From Desulfomarina profundi (GTDB taxonomy: Bacteria; Desulfobacterota; Desulfobulbia; Desulfobulbales; Desulfocapsaceae): a stretch of 64,000 nt of DNA. Below the pieces are notes generated by a model. That model did not search any database and was not told the DNA's origin. It was given only the letters and a program-made list of their open reading frames with translations. The position numbers and the translations under genes were made by a program. The number at the start of each line of letters is the position of its first letter. Within the stretch, counting starts at the first letter, position 1. The stretch lies in assembly GCF_019703855.1 (NCBI RefSeq), contig NZ_AP024086.1, positions 434,001 through 498,000 of the forward strand. Direction: 5' to 3'. Of the stretch, positions 56,112-64,000 are shown one piece after another.

Positions 56112-56585
56112 CTATTTTCCTGACGGCTGATGTGCTACACAGGTGAAATAGCACATTATCTGACTGTTTTTCCCTGATTTTTTCGATATGGAGGACAAAA
56201 AAAGATAATCATTGTCCCGTTCCTGGACAAAACATTCAAAGGAATTGTCACCGGCGGTTTTATACAGATTTATACCACTCATGAAGCAGAGCTGAAATAA
56301 CTGCTCATACCGCTCTTTCCTGATGGATACCTGACATTCCCCTCTTATGACATGTCCCTTAAATCTTACGACAGGTTGGCTTTGCAGTGACCTCCTCTCA
56401 GTCAACCCACACCCTTCTGTTGTTATTGACGGAGTGGCATACATGGCAAATTGGCGGAGTTTTCGATCTGCTCCATATGCAAAACTTGCAGTAAAAATAA
56501 GGAAAAGAACAATGGAAGAAAGAGAAAAATGTTTTTTTATAAAAGCTGATTGCCGTTTTTCAAAATGACTGCAGAGGAGTCTCAT
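56112..56585 (-). CDS. Small exported Cys-containing protein
   Basis: 157 residues from ATG 56585, which overlaps the stop of the preceding membrane gene (ATGA), so the longer frame reaching 56939 is not used. A basic N-terminus leads to a hydrophobic export segment (LSSIVLFLIFTASFAYG, about 22-38). The mature part holds six Cys (TTEGCGLTERR, GECQVSI, FQLCFMSG, FECFVQ, MCYFTCVAH), possibly disulfides. Unknown family. Confidence 0.6.
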   Translation of the reverse strand: MRLLCSHFEKRQSAFIKKHFSLSSIVLFLIFTASFAYGADRKLRQFAMYATPSITTEGCGLTERRSLQSQPVVRFKGHVIRGECQVSIRKERYEQLFQLCFMSGINLYKTAGDNSFECFVQERDNDYLFLSSISKKSGKNSQIMCYFTCVAHQPSGK

Positions 56586-56941
56586 AATAGAATTGCTCCA
56601 AACTTTAATATCGGTAGAATCGCTGCAAGAGCAAAAAAGAAAAGAATGGCGAGCCCCATGCATAATGTTGCTGAAAGATGAAGCAATAGCCATTGATGGC
56701 GTGATTGCGATTCCTTCCCTCGGAGCCACAGACCAAACACCAGGGTCAGCCCTCCCCAGGATAGTGGCACAAAACCCGTTAACGAGATGATCCGGATTGC
56801 AAAATTGGTAAGGATCGGCAACGGCATTTGAGTTTCCGTATATTGAACCAGCAGGTTGCTTATCGGTGTAATAACAACCCAGGAAATGAGCCAGAGTAAA
56901 AAAAGTAAAAGAACGTTGCAACAGAGGGTGATTTTCCACAT
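56582..56941 (-). CDS. Small membrane protein (about 119 aa)
   Basis: ATG 56941 (MWKITLCCNVLLLFLLWLIS); an in-frame TTG at 56953 could also start. Three to four TM helices and the ending FFFALAAILPILKFGAILL, which resembles the end of the neighbouring 125-residue membrane protein, so the two may be paralogues. Couples by ATGA to the small secreted protein. No known family. Confidence 0.6.
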   Translation of the reverse strand: MWKITLCCNVLLLFLLWLISWVVITPISNLLVQYTETQMPLPILTNFAIRIISLTGFVPLSWGGLTLVFGLWLRGKESQSRHQWLLLHLSATLCMGLAILFFFALAAILPILKFGAILL

Positions 56942-56971
56942 GACATATAACAATCTATTTGAATTATCAGT

Positions 56972-57349
56972 TTATTGGATGACTGTACCAACAGACAGCA
57001 TTGGCAAAACAGCCCCAAGCATATGACAGCAGACAGCAAAAAAAATCCATATAACATGCATAAGCATGGAGAATACGCATCCATCCCCGTTAAGCCGACC
57101 CGAGCGTTTTCTCCCCCAGTACATACAGAAAGACAGTGAAAGTACGGCAAGAGATTGCCAGTGAATCATCTGCCACCAGATGGGAACTGGTAATGGAGCC
57201 AGGGTGATTAATGAAAACAGAGGTAGCTGAAGGGAATCTGAAGAGATTTGAAAAGACCACCATAATCCTGATGCATACCAAAGCAACACACAATAAACTG
57301 CTGTTAGACCAGTTAACAGCGAATATCCCAATAAAACAGAAAAGTTCAT
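56972..57349 (-). CDS. Small membrane protein (125 aa)
   Basis: ATG 57349 with AAGGAG nine bases upstream. Three to four TM helices (MNFSVLLGYSLLTGLTAVYCVLL..., LPVPIWWQMIHWQSLAVLSLSF, IFFAVCCHMLGAVLPMLSVG). Ends in the same kind of ALLPML.G tail as its neighbour. First gene of the likely envelope cluster. Unknown. Confidence 0.6.
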   Translation of the reverse strand: MNFSVLLGYSLLTGLTAVYCVLLWYASGLWWSFQISSDSLQLPLFSLITLAPLPVPIWWQMIHWQSLAVLSLSFCMYWGRKRSGRLNGDGCVFSMLMHVIWIFFAVCCHMLGAVLPMLSVGTVIQ

Positions 57350-57384
57350 AAAAACGCTCCTTTTTTAAGATTTTCTAGTGAAAT

Positions 57385-57588
57385 TTAGGTGCTAACAACT
57401 TTTCGCAGCTTGAGTTTTGTACTCACTGCCCCAATCACAAACCGGGTACCATTGCCAGGACGACTTTTTGTGGAGCTCATGTTTTTGTAATAGCCGGAAG
57501 CAAATTCATCCCAGGGAATCATGAGGCTCCATTTGATCCAGCGATTTTTAGGAAGTAGTTTTTCGGACAAGCTTGCATATTCTACCAT
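57385..57588 (-). pseudogene. IS5/IS1182-type transposase N-terminal remnant
   Basis: 67 codons: MVEYASLSEKLLPKNRWIKW, IPWDEFASGYYKNM and GRPGNGTRFVIGAV match the start of DUF772-type transposases. The catalytic part is missing; the frame ends out of register (STKLKLRKVVST). A left-over fragment at the edge of the envelope cluster. Confidence 0.75.
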
Positions 57589-58163
57589 TGTATCACTACA
57601 TTTACTTCACAAGTAACAGTATGTTGAAACTTTTCAGGGATATTTTGATTAACTGACAGGCGACCCTATATCGGAGAATATGCATATGGATGTCAGTATA
57701 CCAGTGTGAAGGAGGTTTTTTGCTCAATCAAAAAACGGGTTCATTCTCTGTGTGGTGCGGGTCGTTCATTTTCAACAACGGGATTGTCGACGGGTATCCC
57801 CCATTCTTTTTTGGCTTTGGAGAATAAGTGAGGGAGAAGGGTTGGTTCAGCACGGACAGGATAGGCTGAAACTTTTTAGAGTCCGGCGTCTCTGTGTTTT
57901 GGTGATTTGAAAAAGCTTTTGAGACGTGAGTTTGTTTTATGATAGCTGATCTTGTACTGCCTTCCCTCTTTACCAATTACTGTTAAGCCACGGTCAAGTT
58001 GTGTAAAATTTTGTAAAGATGATGTTGGAAAAAGGAATTGCGCAGTAGTATGTGGGTAAATCTTTTTTGGGATCACCCTGAAGGATTTGGAAGAGTTTGT
58101 TAAGGGAAATGTTACAGGGCATTGAGAGAATTTATCGTACAAAGATATAAGGATCAGGCAGTG
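57589..58163. other. 575-bp region without a supported gene
   Basis: Two overlapping minus-strand frames (about 57728-57976 and 57876-58142) have no ribosome site and no family I recognise; a stretch reading GLTVIGKEGRQYKISYH could be a decayed mobile gene. It presumably holds the promoter of the exporter operon that starts at 58164, but no clear element stands out. Confidence 0.35.
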
Positions 58164-59423
58164 AAAAAAATCAGCTTATTTATAGTGTTACTGTTACTAT
58201 TATTTTGTATGGCATCTCCCCTCTACGGGCAAACATTGAGCTTGCAGGATTGTATTCAGAAAGCCCTGCGCAGCCATCCCGACATCAAACGATTCATCCA
58301 GCAGGTCAGGTCAAACCAGAAAGAAATTGATATTACCCGGGCTGATTATCTGCCGCAAATATCAATAGATGCAGAATATGACCTGACCAGAACGTATATT
58401 TTCCCAGGTAACGGAATCTTCAATACCAAAGAGAGTGATGGCTGGCAGGCTGGAGTAACGTTTAAACAGAAAATATGGGATTTTGCACGGACAAGCTCCC
58501 TTGTTAACGCCCAGGAAGTGCAGCAGGGAATAGCCGAATTATCCCTTCAAGATGCCAGGGCACTACTCGCCTATAAGGTGAAACTCCAATATGAACTGGT
58601 CCTTGTCCAGCAGAAGGCCATTGATGTCAGAAAACATGATTTTCAGACAAAAGAAGCGTTGTATAAACAGGCAAAAGCTCTAGTTGACCAGGGACTGAAA
58701 ACCAGGGCCGATGCCTCACGATTTTTATCTTCGACCTCCATTGCACAAGACAACCTGGCAATCGCTGAGTCAAATTTTTCAAAAGCCCTGATGATGCTCT
58801 CTCTGTACATAGGAGAACCTGTTTCACAGGATACTATCTTTGAAAAAAACAGTATCAATACCGAAGTATATTCCATTGATGAAAAGGTGGTTCTGAAAGA
58901 ATCACCCGTTCTTCAAGGTCTGGAGGGGAAAATCAAACAAAACGAATACCTTTATCAAGCGACAAGAGCATCTCGATATGGTTCCATTGATGCCATAGCC
59001 TCGTACTCGCATCTAGATACATTGAATGCTTATGATGCAACGGTGGTCGGGGTTATGCTCAGCATTCCCTTGTATACCGGTGGACGACTTTCGGCCCAGG
59101 AGGAGAAAGCTTTTATTGACAAGCAGAATGCAGAAAATGAATACAAGTCAAAAGTGTTGGAGCTCAAGCAGGATTATAGAACCTTGCTTTATGATTTGAA
59201 ACGCTTACAGCATACGATCAAGGCGAAATCCAACCAGTACAGTTCAGCTCAACAAACAGCAGACGTCATGAAAGGACGTTATCGTGAAGGACTTGCAACG
59301 TATATTGAGGTACTGGATGCAGTGGCCGTGATGTCGGATGCCGAACTCGGACTGCTCCAGGCAACATATGACAGAAGCAGTACAATTCATCGATTAGAAT
59401 ATTTACAAGGAAAAACCAAATGA
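58164..59423 (+). CDS. TolC-family outer-membrane channel
   Basis: GTG 58164 (VKKISLFIVLLLLLFCMASP) is preferred because AAGGAT lies upstream and the signal peptide begins there. About 419 residues with two outer-membrane-efflux repeats, long coiled helices, GVMLSIPLYTGGR near the second repeat and LEYLQGKTK at the end. Its stop overlaps the adaptor gene start by four bases. Outer-membrane part of the exporter encoded downstream. Confidence 0.85.
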   Translation, partial: KKISLFIVLLLLLFCMASPLYGQTLSLQDCIQKALRSHPDIKRFIQQVRSNQKEIDITRADYLPQISIDAEYDLTRTYIFPGNGIFNTKESDGWQAGVTFKQKIWDFARTSSLVNAQEVQQGIAELSLQDARALLAYKVKLQYELVLVQQKAIDVRKHDFQTKEALYKQAKALVDQGLKTRADASRFLSSTSIAQDNLAIAESNFSKALMMLSLYIGEPVSQDTIFEKNSINTEVYSIDEKVVLKESPVLQGLEGKIKQNEYLYQATRASRYGSIDAIASYSHLDTLNAYDATVVGVMLSIPLYTGGRLSAQEEKAFIDKQNAENEYKSKVLELKQDYRTLLYDLKRLQHTIKAKSNQYSSAQQTADVMKGRYREGLATYIEVLDAVAVMSDAELGLLQATYDRSSTIHRLEYLQGKTK

Positions 59424-60562
59424 AAGCGGTTGTCAAATATATCCTGGCTGTTGCCTTGGTGGCAGCCCTTGGGTTGGTTGTATATTTTAAAGTGTTTGTC
59501 CCCAAACATACATTTGCAATAATTCACCCATATTCCGGTCAGCTCAATGTGACTGTACAGGGCATCGGTAACGTTAATGCACTGAACGTTTATTCCATTA
59601 CAGCTCAGACAGGTGGAAAAATTTTACAGATTTTGACTGATGAAGGTAGAAGGGTCAAAAAAGGAGACCTGTTAATTGTGATAGATGGTGTGGATTTATC
59701 CCAGCAGCTTGGAGCAGCAAAAGCAGATCATACCAAAGCTCAATACGAGGTTAAAGCCCTGCAAGGTGAATTGAGAAATCAGGAGGCACAGAAAACCCTT
59801 TTGCTAGTCACATTCAAACGCTATAAAAAACTTATTAAACAGGGGTTTGTAACACAGGCTGAATATGATAAAACCCTCGCGGACTGGCAGGGGATTCAGG
59901 CTGCCATTACAGCAACCGAATCGAGGATTGAATCTTCTCAGGCAGCTGTTTTGTCTGCTTCTAAGCGTGTTGATGCGCTGCAGGAAAAAATAGACCGTTT
60001 ACGAGTTTATTCTCCAACAGATGGATATGTTATCACAAGAGAGGCAGAGGTCAGCCAATATGTGCTCCCCTCATCACTGATTTTGAAAATTGTTGATCCT
60101 GCGTCTCTGTGGGTTGAAGTGAAAATTGATGAGCGAATAGGTGCGCAGGTCAAAACATCTCAGGAGGCGAGGATTATCCTCCGTTCACAACCTGACAGAC
60201 CATACAGGGGCGTGGTCAAAAGAATTGATGCCATGACGGATCCCGTCACCCTGGAGCGAACAGTCAATGTTGTCTTTGAGAACCTTCCCAAACCATTTTT
60301 TATCAATGAGCAGGCCAGGGTAATTATTGCTGTCCGCAAATATGATGATGTTGTCAAAATTCCTCTTGCTGCGGTGGTACAGAGAAACGGGAAAACAGGT
60401 GTGTGGGTTGTTGAAAACAGACGTGCCCATTTTTCAGTTCTCAAGACAATAGCCGCCAATGATTCTGAAATGGCGATAGCTAAAGGAGATCTCAACACCT
60501 CGATTATTCTCCCGAACAAACATAAAAAAGAACTGAGTGAAGGCATGAGGATCTATCAATGA
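59420..60562 (+). CDS. HlyD/MacA-type periplasmic adaptor
   Basis: 380 residues: N-terminal TM (about 5-26), lipoyl-like halves (GKILQILTDEGRRVKKGDLLIVIDG and RVYSPTDGYVITREAEVSQYV), a coiled-coil hairpin between them, and beta-barrel and membrane-proximal domains. Overlaps the TolC gene and the permease gene by ATGA. Links the inner-membrane ABC pair to TolC. Confidence 0.88.
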   Translation: MKAVVKYILAVALVAALGLVVYFKVFVPKHTFAIIHPYSGQLNVTVQGIGNVNALNVYSITAQTGGKILQILTDEGRRVKKGDLLIVIDGVDLSQQLGAAKADHTKAQYEVKALQGELRNQEAQKTLLLVTFKRYKKLIKQGFVTQAEYDKTLADWQGIQAAITATESRIESSQAAVLSASKRVDALQEKIDRLRVYSPTDGYVITREAEVSQYVLPSSLILKIVDPASLWVEVKIDERIGAQVKTSQEARIILRSQPDRPYRGVVKRIDAMTDPVTLERTVNVVFENLPKPFFINEQARVIIAVRKYDDVVKIPLAAVVQRNGKTGVWVVENRRAHFSVLKTIAANDSEMAIAKGDLNTSIILPNKHKKELSEGMRIYQ

Positions 60563-61704
60563 TTCATCTCGCCAGGGAAGACGTCAGGCACACTCTCGGC
60601 AAGTTTGTTGTAACAGCCATGGGTGTAGGCATGCTGCTTGGCATAGTCTTGATTATGATGGGAGTCTATCGTGGGATGCTTGTCGATGCCGAGGTGTTGT
60701 TACATGATATAAATGTGGACTTGTGGGTTGTGCAGGAAGAGACACTTGGTCCTTTTGCAGAAGCATCACGGGTACATGATGATCTTCAGTATACAATTCA
60801 ATCTGTGCCGGGAATTGACAAAAGCAGCATTATAACATTCCAGAATATTCAGCTACCTAAAAAGAAAGATAAAGTTCGTGTTTTTGCAGTGGGCTACGAT
60901 GTCTATGGTGATATCAATCCTGTAAATCCGGAAAGACTGGTCAGAGGTCGAACGCTGAAAACAGATCATTTTGAAATCGTTGTGACCGATAAAACGGGTT
61001 TTTCACTTCATGACCAGATACAGATTGGACGTCATATTTACACGGTTGTCGGCGTAACCCACGGCAGTGTCTCCTCCGGAGGAGATCTTCTGGTCTATAT
61101 CAGCATTAAGGATGCCCAGGAACTGCAGTTCTCGTTTTCGAACAAACGAATCCAGACCGATAGAGCAAGGGGGATTATTAATCGGGACACCCATATGGTC
61201 AATGCCGTTATCGCTACTGTTCTTCCTGGTTACAATGCGGAAAATGTTGCCAGGGATATACGCAAATGGCAGCATAAAAGCGTATACACAAAAGATCAGC
61301 AACGGGCTGTTTTGACAAAATATGTCGTTGAAAAAGCATCAAAACAGATAGGTCTGTTTACATCCATCCTGGTGATCGTTGCCACGATTATCATATCGCT
61401 TATTATTTATACGATGACTCTGGAAAAAATGAAGGAAATTGCCATCATGAAACTGATGGGATTACCCAATAGTATGATTGTGAGAATGATCGTTGAAGAG
61501 ACGTTGTTGCTTGGCATACTGGCTTTTATATTCGGTAATATCTTCTCCCATCTCATTTATGGCAAATTTCCCAAACGGGTGGTTTTGGAGATACCTGACG
61601 CATGGATGTTGTTTGGAGTGGTAGTAGTCGCAAGTATAGCCGCATCGTTTGTTGGGGTGAAAAAAGTGATTAATGCTGATCCGGCCTCAGCCATAGGGGG
61701 CTGA
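60559..61704 (+). CDS. FtsX-like (DevC-type) ABC transporter permease
   Basis: 381 residues. TM1 near 17-36, a large periplasmic domain (about 40-265), then three C-terminal TM helices with EIAIMKLMGLPNSMIVRMIVEE between TM2 and TM3, the FtsX/MacB coupling element. Works with the next gene as a mechanotransmission-type exporter (MacB split, DevBCA-like). Confidence 0.88.
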   Translation: MIHLAREDVRHTLGKFVVTAMGVGMLLGIVLIMMGVYRGMLVDAEVLLHDINVDLWVVQEETLGPFAEASRVHDDLQYTIQSVPGIDKSSIITFQNIQLPKKKDKVRVFAVGYDVYGDINPVNPERLVRGRTLKTDHFEIVVTDKTGFSLHDQIQIGRHIYTVVGVTHGSVSSGGDLLVYISIKDAQELQFSFSNKRIQTDRARGIINRDTHMVNAVIATVLPGYNAENVARDIRKWQHKSVYTKDQQRAVLTKYVVEKASKQIGLFTSILVIVATIIISLIIYTMTLEKMKEIAIMKLMGLPNSMIVRMIVEETLLLGILAFIFGNIFSHLIYGKFPKRVVLEIPDAWMLFGVVVVASIAASFVGVKKVINADPASAIGG

Positions 61705-61705
61705 T

Positions 61706-62398
61706 ATGAAGAACAATATAGCTATACGGGTTGAAAACCTCCATAAGTCCTTTGGCGATGGTGACAGCCTTGTTGAGGTCATTAAGGATGCCTCATTTAC
61801 TATCAACAAGGGTGAACTGATCGGCCTTATCGCCCCAAGCGGAGGAGGCAAAACGACCCTTCTCATGATGATCGGATGTGTCGAAGAACCAAGCTCGGGA
61901 AAGATCTGGATTGGTGAAGAAAAAGTATATGATAACAGATGGTTGACCAATGAAACCCGAAAAATACGCAGGGAGAAAATAGGGTTTATCTTTCAGGCGC
62001 ATTACCTTATTCCGTTTTTGAATATCATTGACAATCTGACTCTGCTCCCTCAGGCCAACAAGATCAATGAAAAGGCAGCACAGAAAAGGGCCATGGAGTT
62101 ACTCCGTTATTTTGGTATTGGGGATAAGGAAAAAGCGATGCCCTCCCAACTTTCAGGTGGACAAAACCAACGGGTTGCCATTGCCAGGGCACTGGTCAAT
62201 AATCCGCGAATCATCCTGGCTGATGAACCGACAGCGGCTCTTGACATGCAGCGCTCAGTGGATGTGGTAAAAATGCTGAAACAGATTGCAGTGGAACAGA
62301 AGGTGGCAATTGTTATGGTAACCCATGATGACAGAATGCTCCCATACTGTGACCGGATTATGAAGATAGAAAACAAGGCAACCATATTTGATCAGTAA
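61706..62398 (+). CDS. ABC transporter ATP-binding protein (DevA/LolD-like)
   Basis: 230 residues; 1 bp after the permease stop. Walker A APSGGGKTTLL, signature QLSGGQNQRVAIARAL, Walker B ILADEPTAALD, H-loop VMVTHDD. Powers the TolC-adaptor-permease exporter. Cargo unknown. Confidence 0.93.
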   Translation: MKNNIAIRVENLHKSFGDGDSLVEVIKDASFTINKGELIGLIAPSGGGKTTLLMMIGCVEEPSSGKIWIGEEKVYDNRWLTNETRKIRREKIGFIFQAHYLIPFLNIIDNLTLLPQANKINEKAAQKRAMELLRYFGIGDKEKAMPSQLSGGQNQRVAIARALVNNPRIILADEPTAALDMQRSVDVVKMLKQIAVEQKVAIVMVTHDDRMLPYCDRIMKIENKATIFDQ

Positions 62399-62806
62399 TC
62401 TCGTTGAACTGGAGTTCAGAGTTTCGTATTATCGGCGGAGGGCTCGTGCCACAAATCTCTGAAACTCTAAACTCCAGGCCCTTTCCCTGTTGTGCTCCTA
62501 CCGTTAGCAGAAGCATTGTCTCGACGTCTGCTATCCTGCCGATGTTCTGGAGATGTTGTATTGTTTGTCTGTTGCTGCCATTCCGTACGAAACGGGTTGT
62601 GTTCTGCTTCACCTGCATTCCGTATGGTGCACCATTGTACAGAGTTCTTCATTGCTCATAGCTGAAGAATCATCCATCGCAAAGGTCGGTACGGCAGATA
62701 ACAGTCAGCATCATTGTTGTTCCTGGTGTAAAGTAGTGTACGTTGTTGGAAAAAAAGAGGGTGCGGTAGTATCCGGAAATTTGAATTGCCGGAGGGAGTG
62801 GAAGGT
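62399..62806. other. 408-bp region with a long inverted repeat
   Basis: No gene. CTGGAGTTCAGAGTTTC (62409-62425) and GAAACTCTAAACTCCAG (62461-62477) pair with one mismatch around a 35-base loop, directly after the ABC gene. No T tract follows, so a classic terminator is uncertain. The rest precedes the response regulator, with GGAGGGAGTGGAAGG before its ATG. Confidence 0.5.
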
Positions 62807-63511
62807 ATGAAACAGGTTTTGGTTATCGATGACGACAGGGAACTTTGCGAGTTGGTAAGTGATTTTTTAGAGTCGGAAGGGTTTGACGTTGAAACCGTTC
62901 ATGATCCCCATATTGGTCTTCAACGTGCGCTGTCTGAAGAACACAGCCTGGTGGTGCTTGATGTGATGCTGCCGGGCATGACAGGGTTTGATCTTCTGCG
63001 TAGTCTCAGGCTTTCCTCGCAGGTGCCGGTGCTGATGCTCACTGCCAGAGGTGAAGATATTGACCGGATTATCGGGCTGGAGATGGGGGCTGATGATTAT
63101 CTACCCAAACCTTTTAATCCCCGTGAACTTGTAGCCAGGATTCATGCAATCTGCCGCCGTGTGCAATTTGTTGAAAAGGTTGAAGAAACTACACCATCCA
63201 GGATTCAGCTTGATGATATTATAATAGATGTTTCCACGCGAACGGTAAAACAGAACAACCAGGATGTCAGGATTACGGCTGTAGAGTTTTCTCTACTGTA
63301 TGAACTGATGAAACATGCCGGCAATGTTATGGAACGTAACGAATTGACCCGGAAGGTACTGGGGCGGGAGTTGGAAATTTTTGATCGTAGTATTGATGTT
63401 CATGTCAGCAGCCTGCGTAAAAAGCTTGGTCACAGGGTATATGACAGGGAACGGATTAAAACTGTCCGTTCTGTCGGCTACTTGTACACTTTGAACCTGA
63501 AAGATTCGTGA
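62807..63511 (+). CDS. OmpR-family response regulator (CpxR-like)
   Basis: 234 residues from ATG 62807 (MKQVLVIDDDRELCELV). Receiver with acidic pair DD and phospho-acceptor Asp52 (VVLDVMLPG), T-K positions (TARG, PKPF), linker, winged-helix DNA-binding domain (FSLLYELMKHAGNVMERNEL, RSIDVHVSSLRKKLG, KTVRSVGYLY). Strongly CpxR-like. The next gene starts 2 bp after its stop. Confidence 0.92.
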   Translation: MKQVLVIDDDRELCELVSDFLESEGFDVETVHDPHIGLQRALSEEHSLVVLDVMLPGMTGFDLLRSLRLSSQVPVLMLTARGEDIDRIIGLEMGADDYLPKPFNPRELVARIHAICRRVQFVEKVEETTPSRIQLDDIIIDVSTRTVKQNNQDVRITAVEFSLLYELMKHAGNVMERNELTRKVLGRELEIFDRSIDVHVSSLRKKLGHRVYDRERIKTVRSVGYLYTLNLKDS

Positions 63512-63513
63512 TT

Positions 63514-64000
63514 ATGCGCAGCCTTTTTATTAAAATATTTCTGAGTTTTCTGCTTATCACACTTCTGGCAAGTGTTACAACTGCGGCGATTTCCTACTGG
63601 GCACAGATTGGTCCCTATGCCCAGTTGAAAAATCGCCTGGAGCAGCATCAGTACCAGTCTGTTCTCCACACCATGGCGGTGACAGGGATTGCAGCAGTAA
63701 AAATATTGGAAACTGGTGGTGAGCAGGAGCTTGTCTCTTACCTGATCGAGATTGAGCAGGATGCTGATGACCATATTTTTATAGTCAAGGCAGACGGTCG
63801 TACGTTTTCCGGCAGGGAGTTGCCCTCTGGTGCAGCTGATCTTGTTGAATCAGTCCATCGTTCTGCTGATATTCAATATATTATAGAGGAAACAGCAATT
63901 ATTGTGGCAAAGCCTTTTGAAGTTCCAGGCTGGAAAGAAACTGTTTTGATCGGAACTATTCCCAGAATCACCTGGCCGCCTTCTTTTCCACAGGGAATAC
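63514..64000 (+). CDS. CpxA-like sensor kinase, N-terminal part (runs off right edge)
   Basis: ATG 63514 opens a frame of 162 codons to the window end: MRSLFIKIFLSFLLITLLAS (TM1), then a periplasmic domain (about 25 onward) with YWAQIGPYAQLKNRLEQHQYQS and KPFEVPGWKETVLIGTIPRIT. The kinase domains lie outside the window. Partner of the adjacent regulator; probably an envelope-stress sensor. Confidence 0.85.
   Translation, partial: MRSLFIKIFLSFLLITLLASVTTAAISYWAQIGPYAQLKNRLEQHQYQSVLHTMAVTGIAAVKILETGGEQELVSYLIEIEQDADDHIFIVKADGRTFSGRELPSGAADLVESVHRSADIQYIIEETAIIVAKPFEVPGWKETVLIGTIPRITWPPSFPQGI

Noticed and set aside
56586-56939. The 275-residue minus-strand frame beginning at 56939
   Set aside because: Its first 118 codons are a shadow of the membrane-protein gene at 56582-56941; the real gene begins at ATG 56585.
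57728-58142. Two minus-strand frames upstream of the TolC gene
   Set aside because: No ribosome site, no recognised family, overlapping each other; not annotated as genes.
62409-62477. Inverted repeat after the ABC gene as a rho-independent terminator
   Set aside because: The 35-base loop is long and no T tract follows; recorded only as an inverted repeat.
1-64000. CRISPR arrays, tRNA and rRNA genes
   Set aside because: No regularly spaced repeats, cloverleaf-like genes or rRNA-like stretches were noticed by eye.

Overview
The window (64 kb, moderate GC, densely coded on both strands) looks like a chromosomal segment of a Gram-negative anaerobe. Three features point to a Desulfobacterota (deltaproteobacterial) host: a fused 2-oxoacid:ferredoxin oxidoreductase, a ZraSR/HydHG-like sigma-54 two-component system, and tripartite efflux and outer-membrane beta-barrel genes. 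That taxonomic call is an inference from gene content. No rRNA, tRNA or CRISPR array was seen.

Layout. (1) 0-1 kb: amino-acid permease running off the left edge. (2) 1-20.7 kb: a large copper/silver cluster: cusCBA efflux (minus); a minus operon of a small basic secreted protein, a SpoIIE-type phosphatase and an OprD-like porin; a divergent sensor kinase, sigma-54 response regulator and cytochrome c; then a Cu(I) P-type ATPase, a CopA-type multicopper oxidase and CopB. (3) 20.7-24.7 kb: an HD-GYP protein and a decaying stretch with two internally deleted genes and a 35-bp direct repeat. (4) 24.8-29.9 kb: a porGDA/B-type oxidoreductase operon closed by an XRE-cupin regulator. (5) 29.9-31.6 kb: a second copper-type island, with a histidine-kinase-like protein lacking its phospho-histidine and a Met/His-rich secreted protein. 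(6) 31.9-45.3 kb: a mobile/defence-type region: an IS1182 remnant, an intact-ended IS66 element with 8-bp target duplication, a TerB_N / DUF2791 ATPase / Lhr-like helicase module with a fourth gene broken by an IS21 element, and an orphan gene. (7) 45.4-57.3 kb: a minus-strand cluster of eight unfamiliar envelope genes (two paralogous secreted proteins, a PASTA protein, an ankyrin protein, small membrane proteins). (8) 58.2-64 kb: TolC-adaptor-permease-ATPase exporter and a Cpx-like two-component system running off the right edge.

The most striking pattern is regulatory. A 17-bp palindrome with consensus TGYCCATAAAATGGACA occurs upstream of cusCBA, upstream of the Cu-ATPase operon and twice upstream of the kinase-like gene. 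A degenerate copy lies upstream of the phosphatase/porin operon. In three cases the site is centred 118-120 bp from the GC of a GG-N10-GC sigma-54 promoter. The encoded sigma-54 response regulator is the obvious candidate to bind these sites, which would tie the scattered operons into one envelope metal-stress regulon.

Caution on the data. At least seven genes, probably ten, are split by the loss of exactly one base in a short homopolymer, mostly G. Adding one base restores family-typical C-termini and ATGA overlaps. These look like systematic sequencing undercalls, and I annotate those genes as intact with corrected ends. The two internally deleted genes, the nonsense codons in the IS66 transposase and the fourth Ter-module gene, and the IS21 insertion look like real damage.
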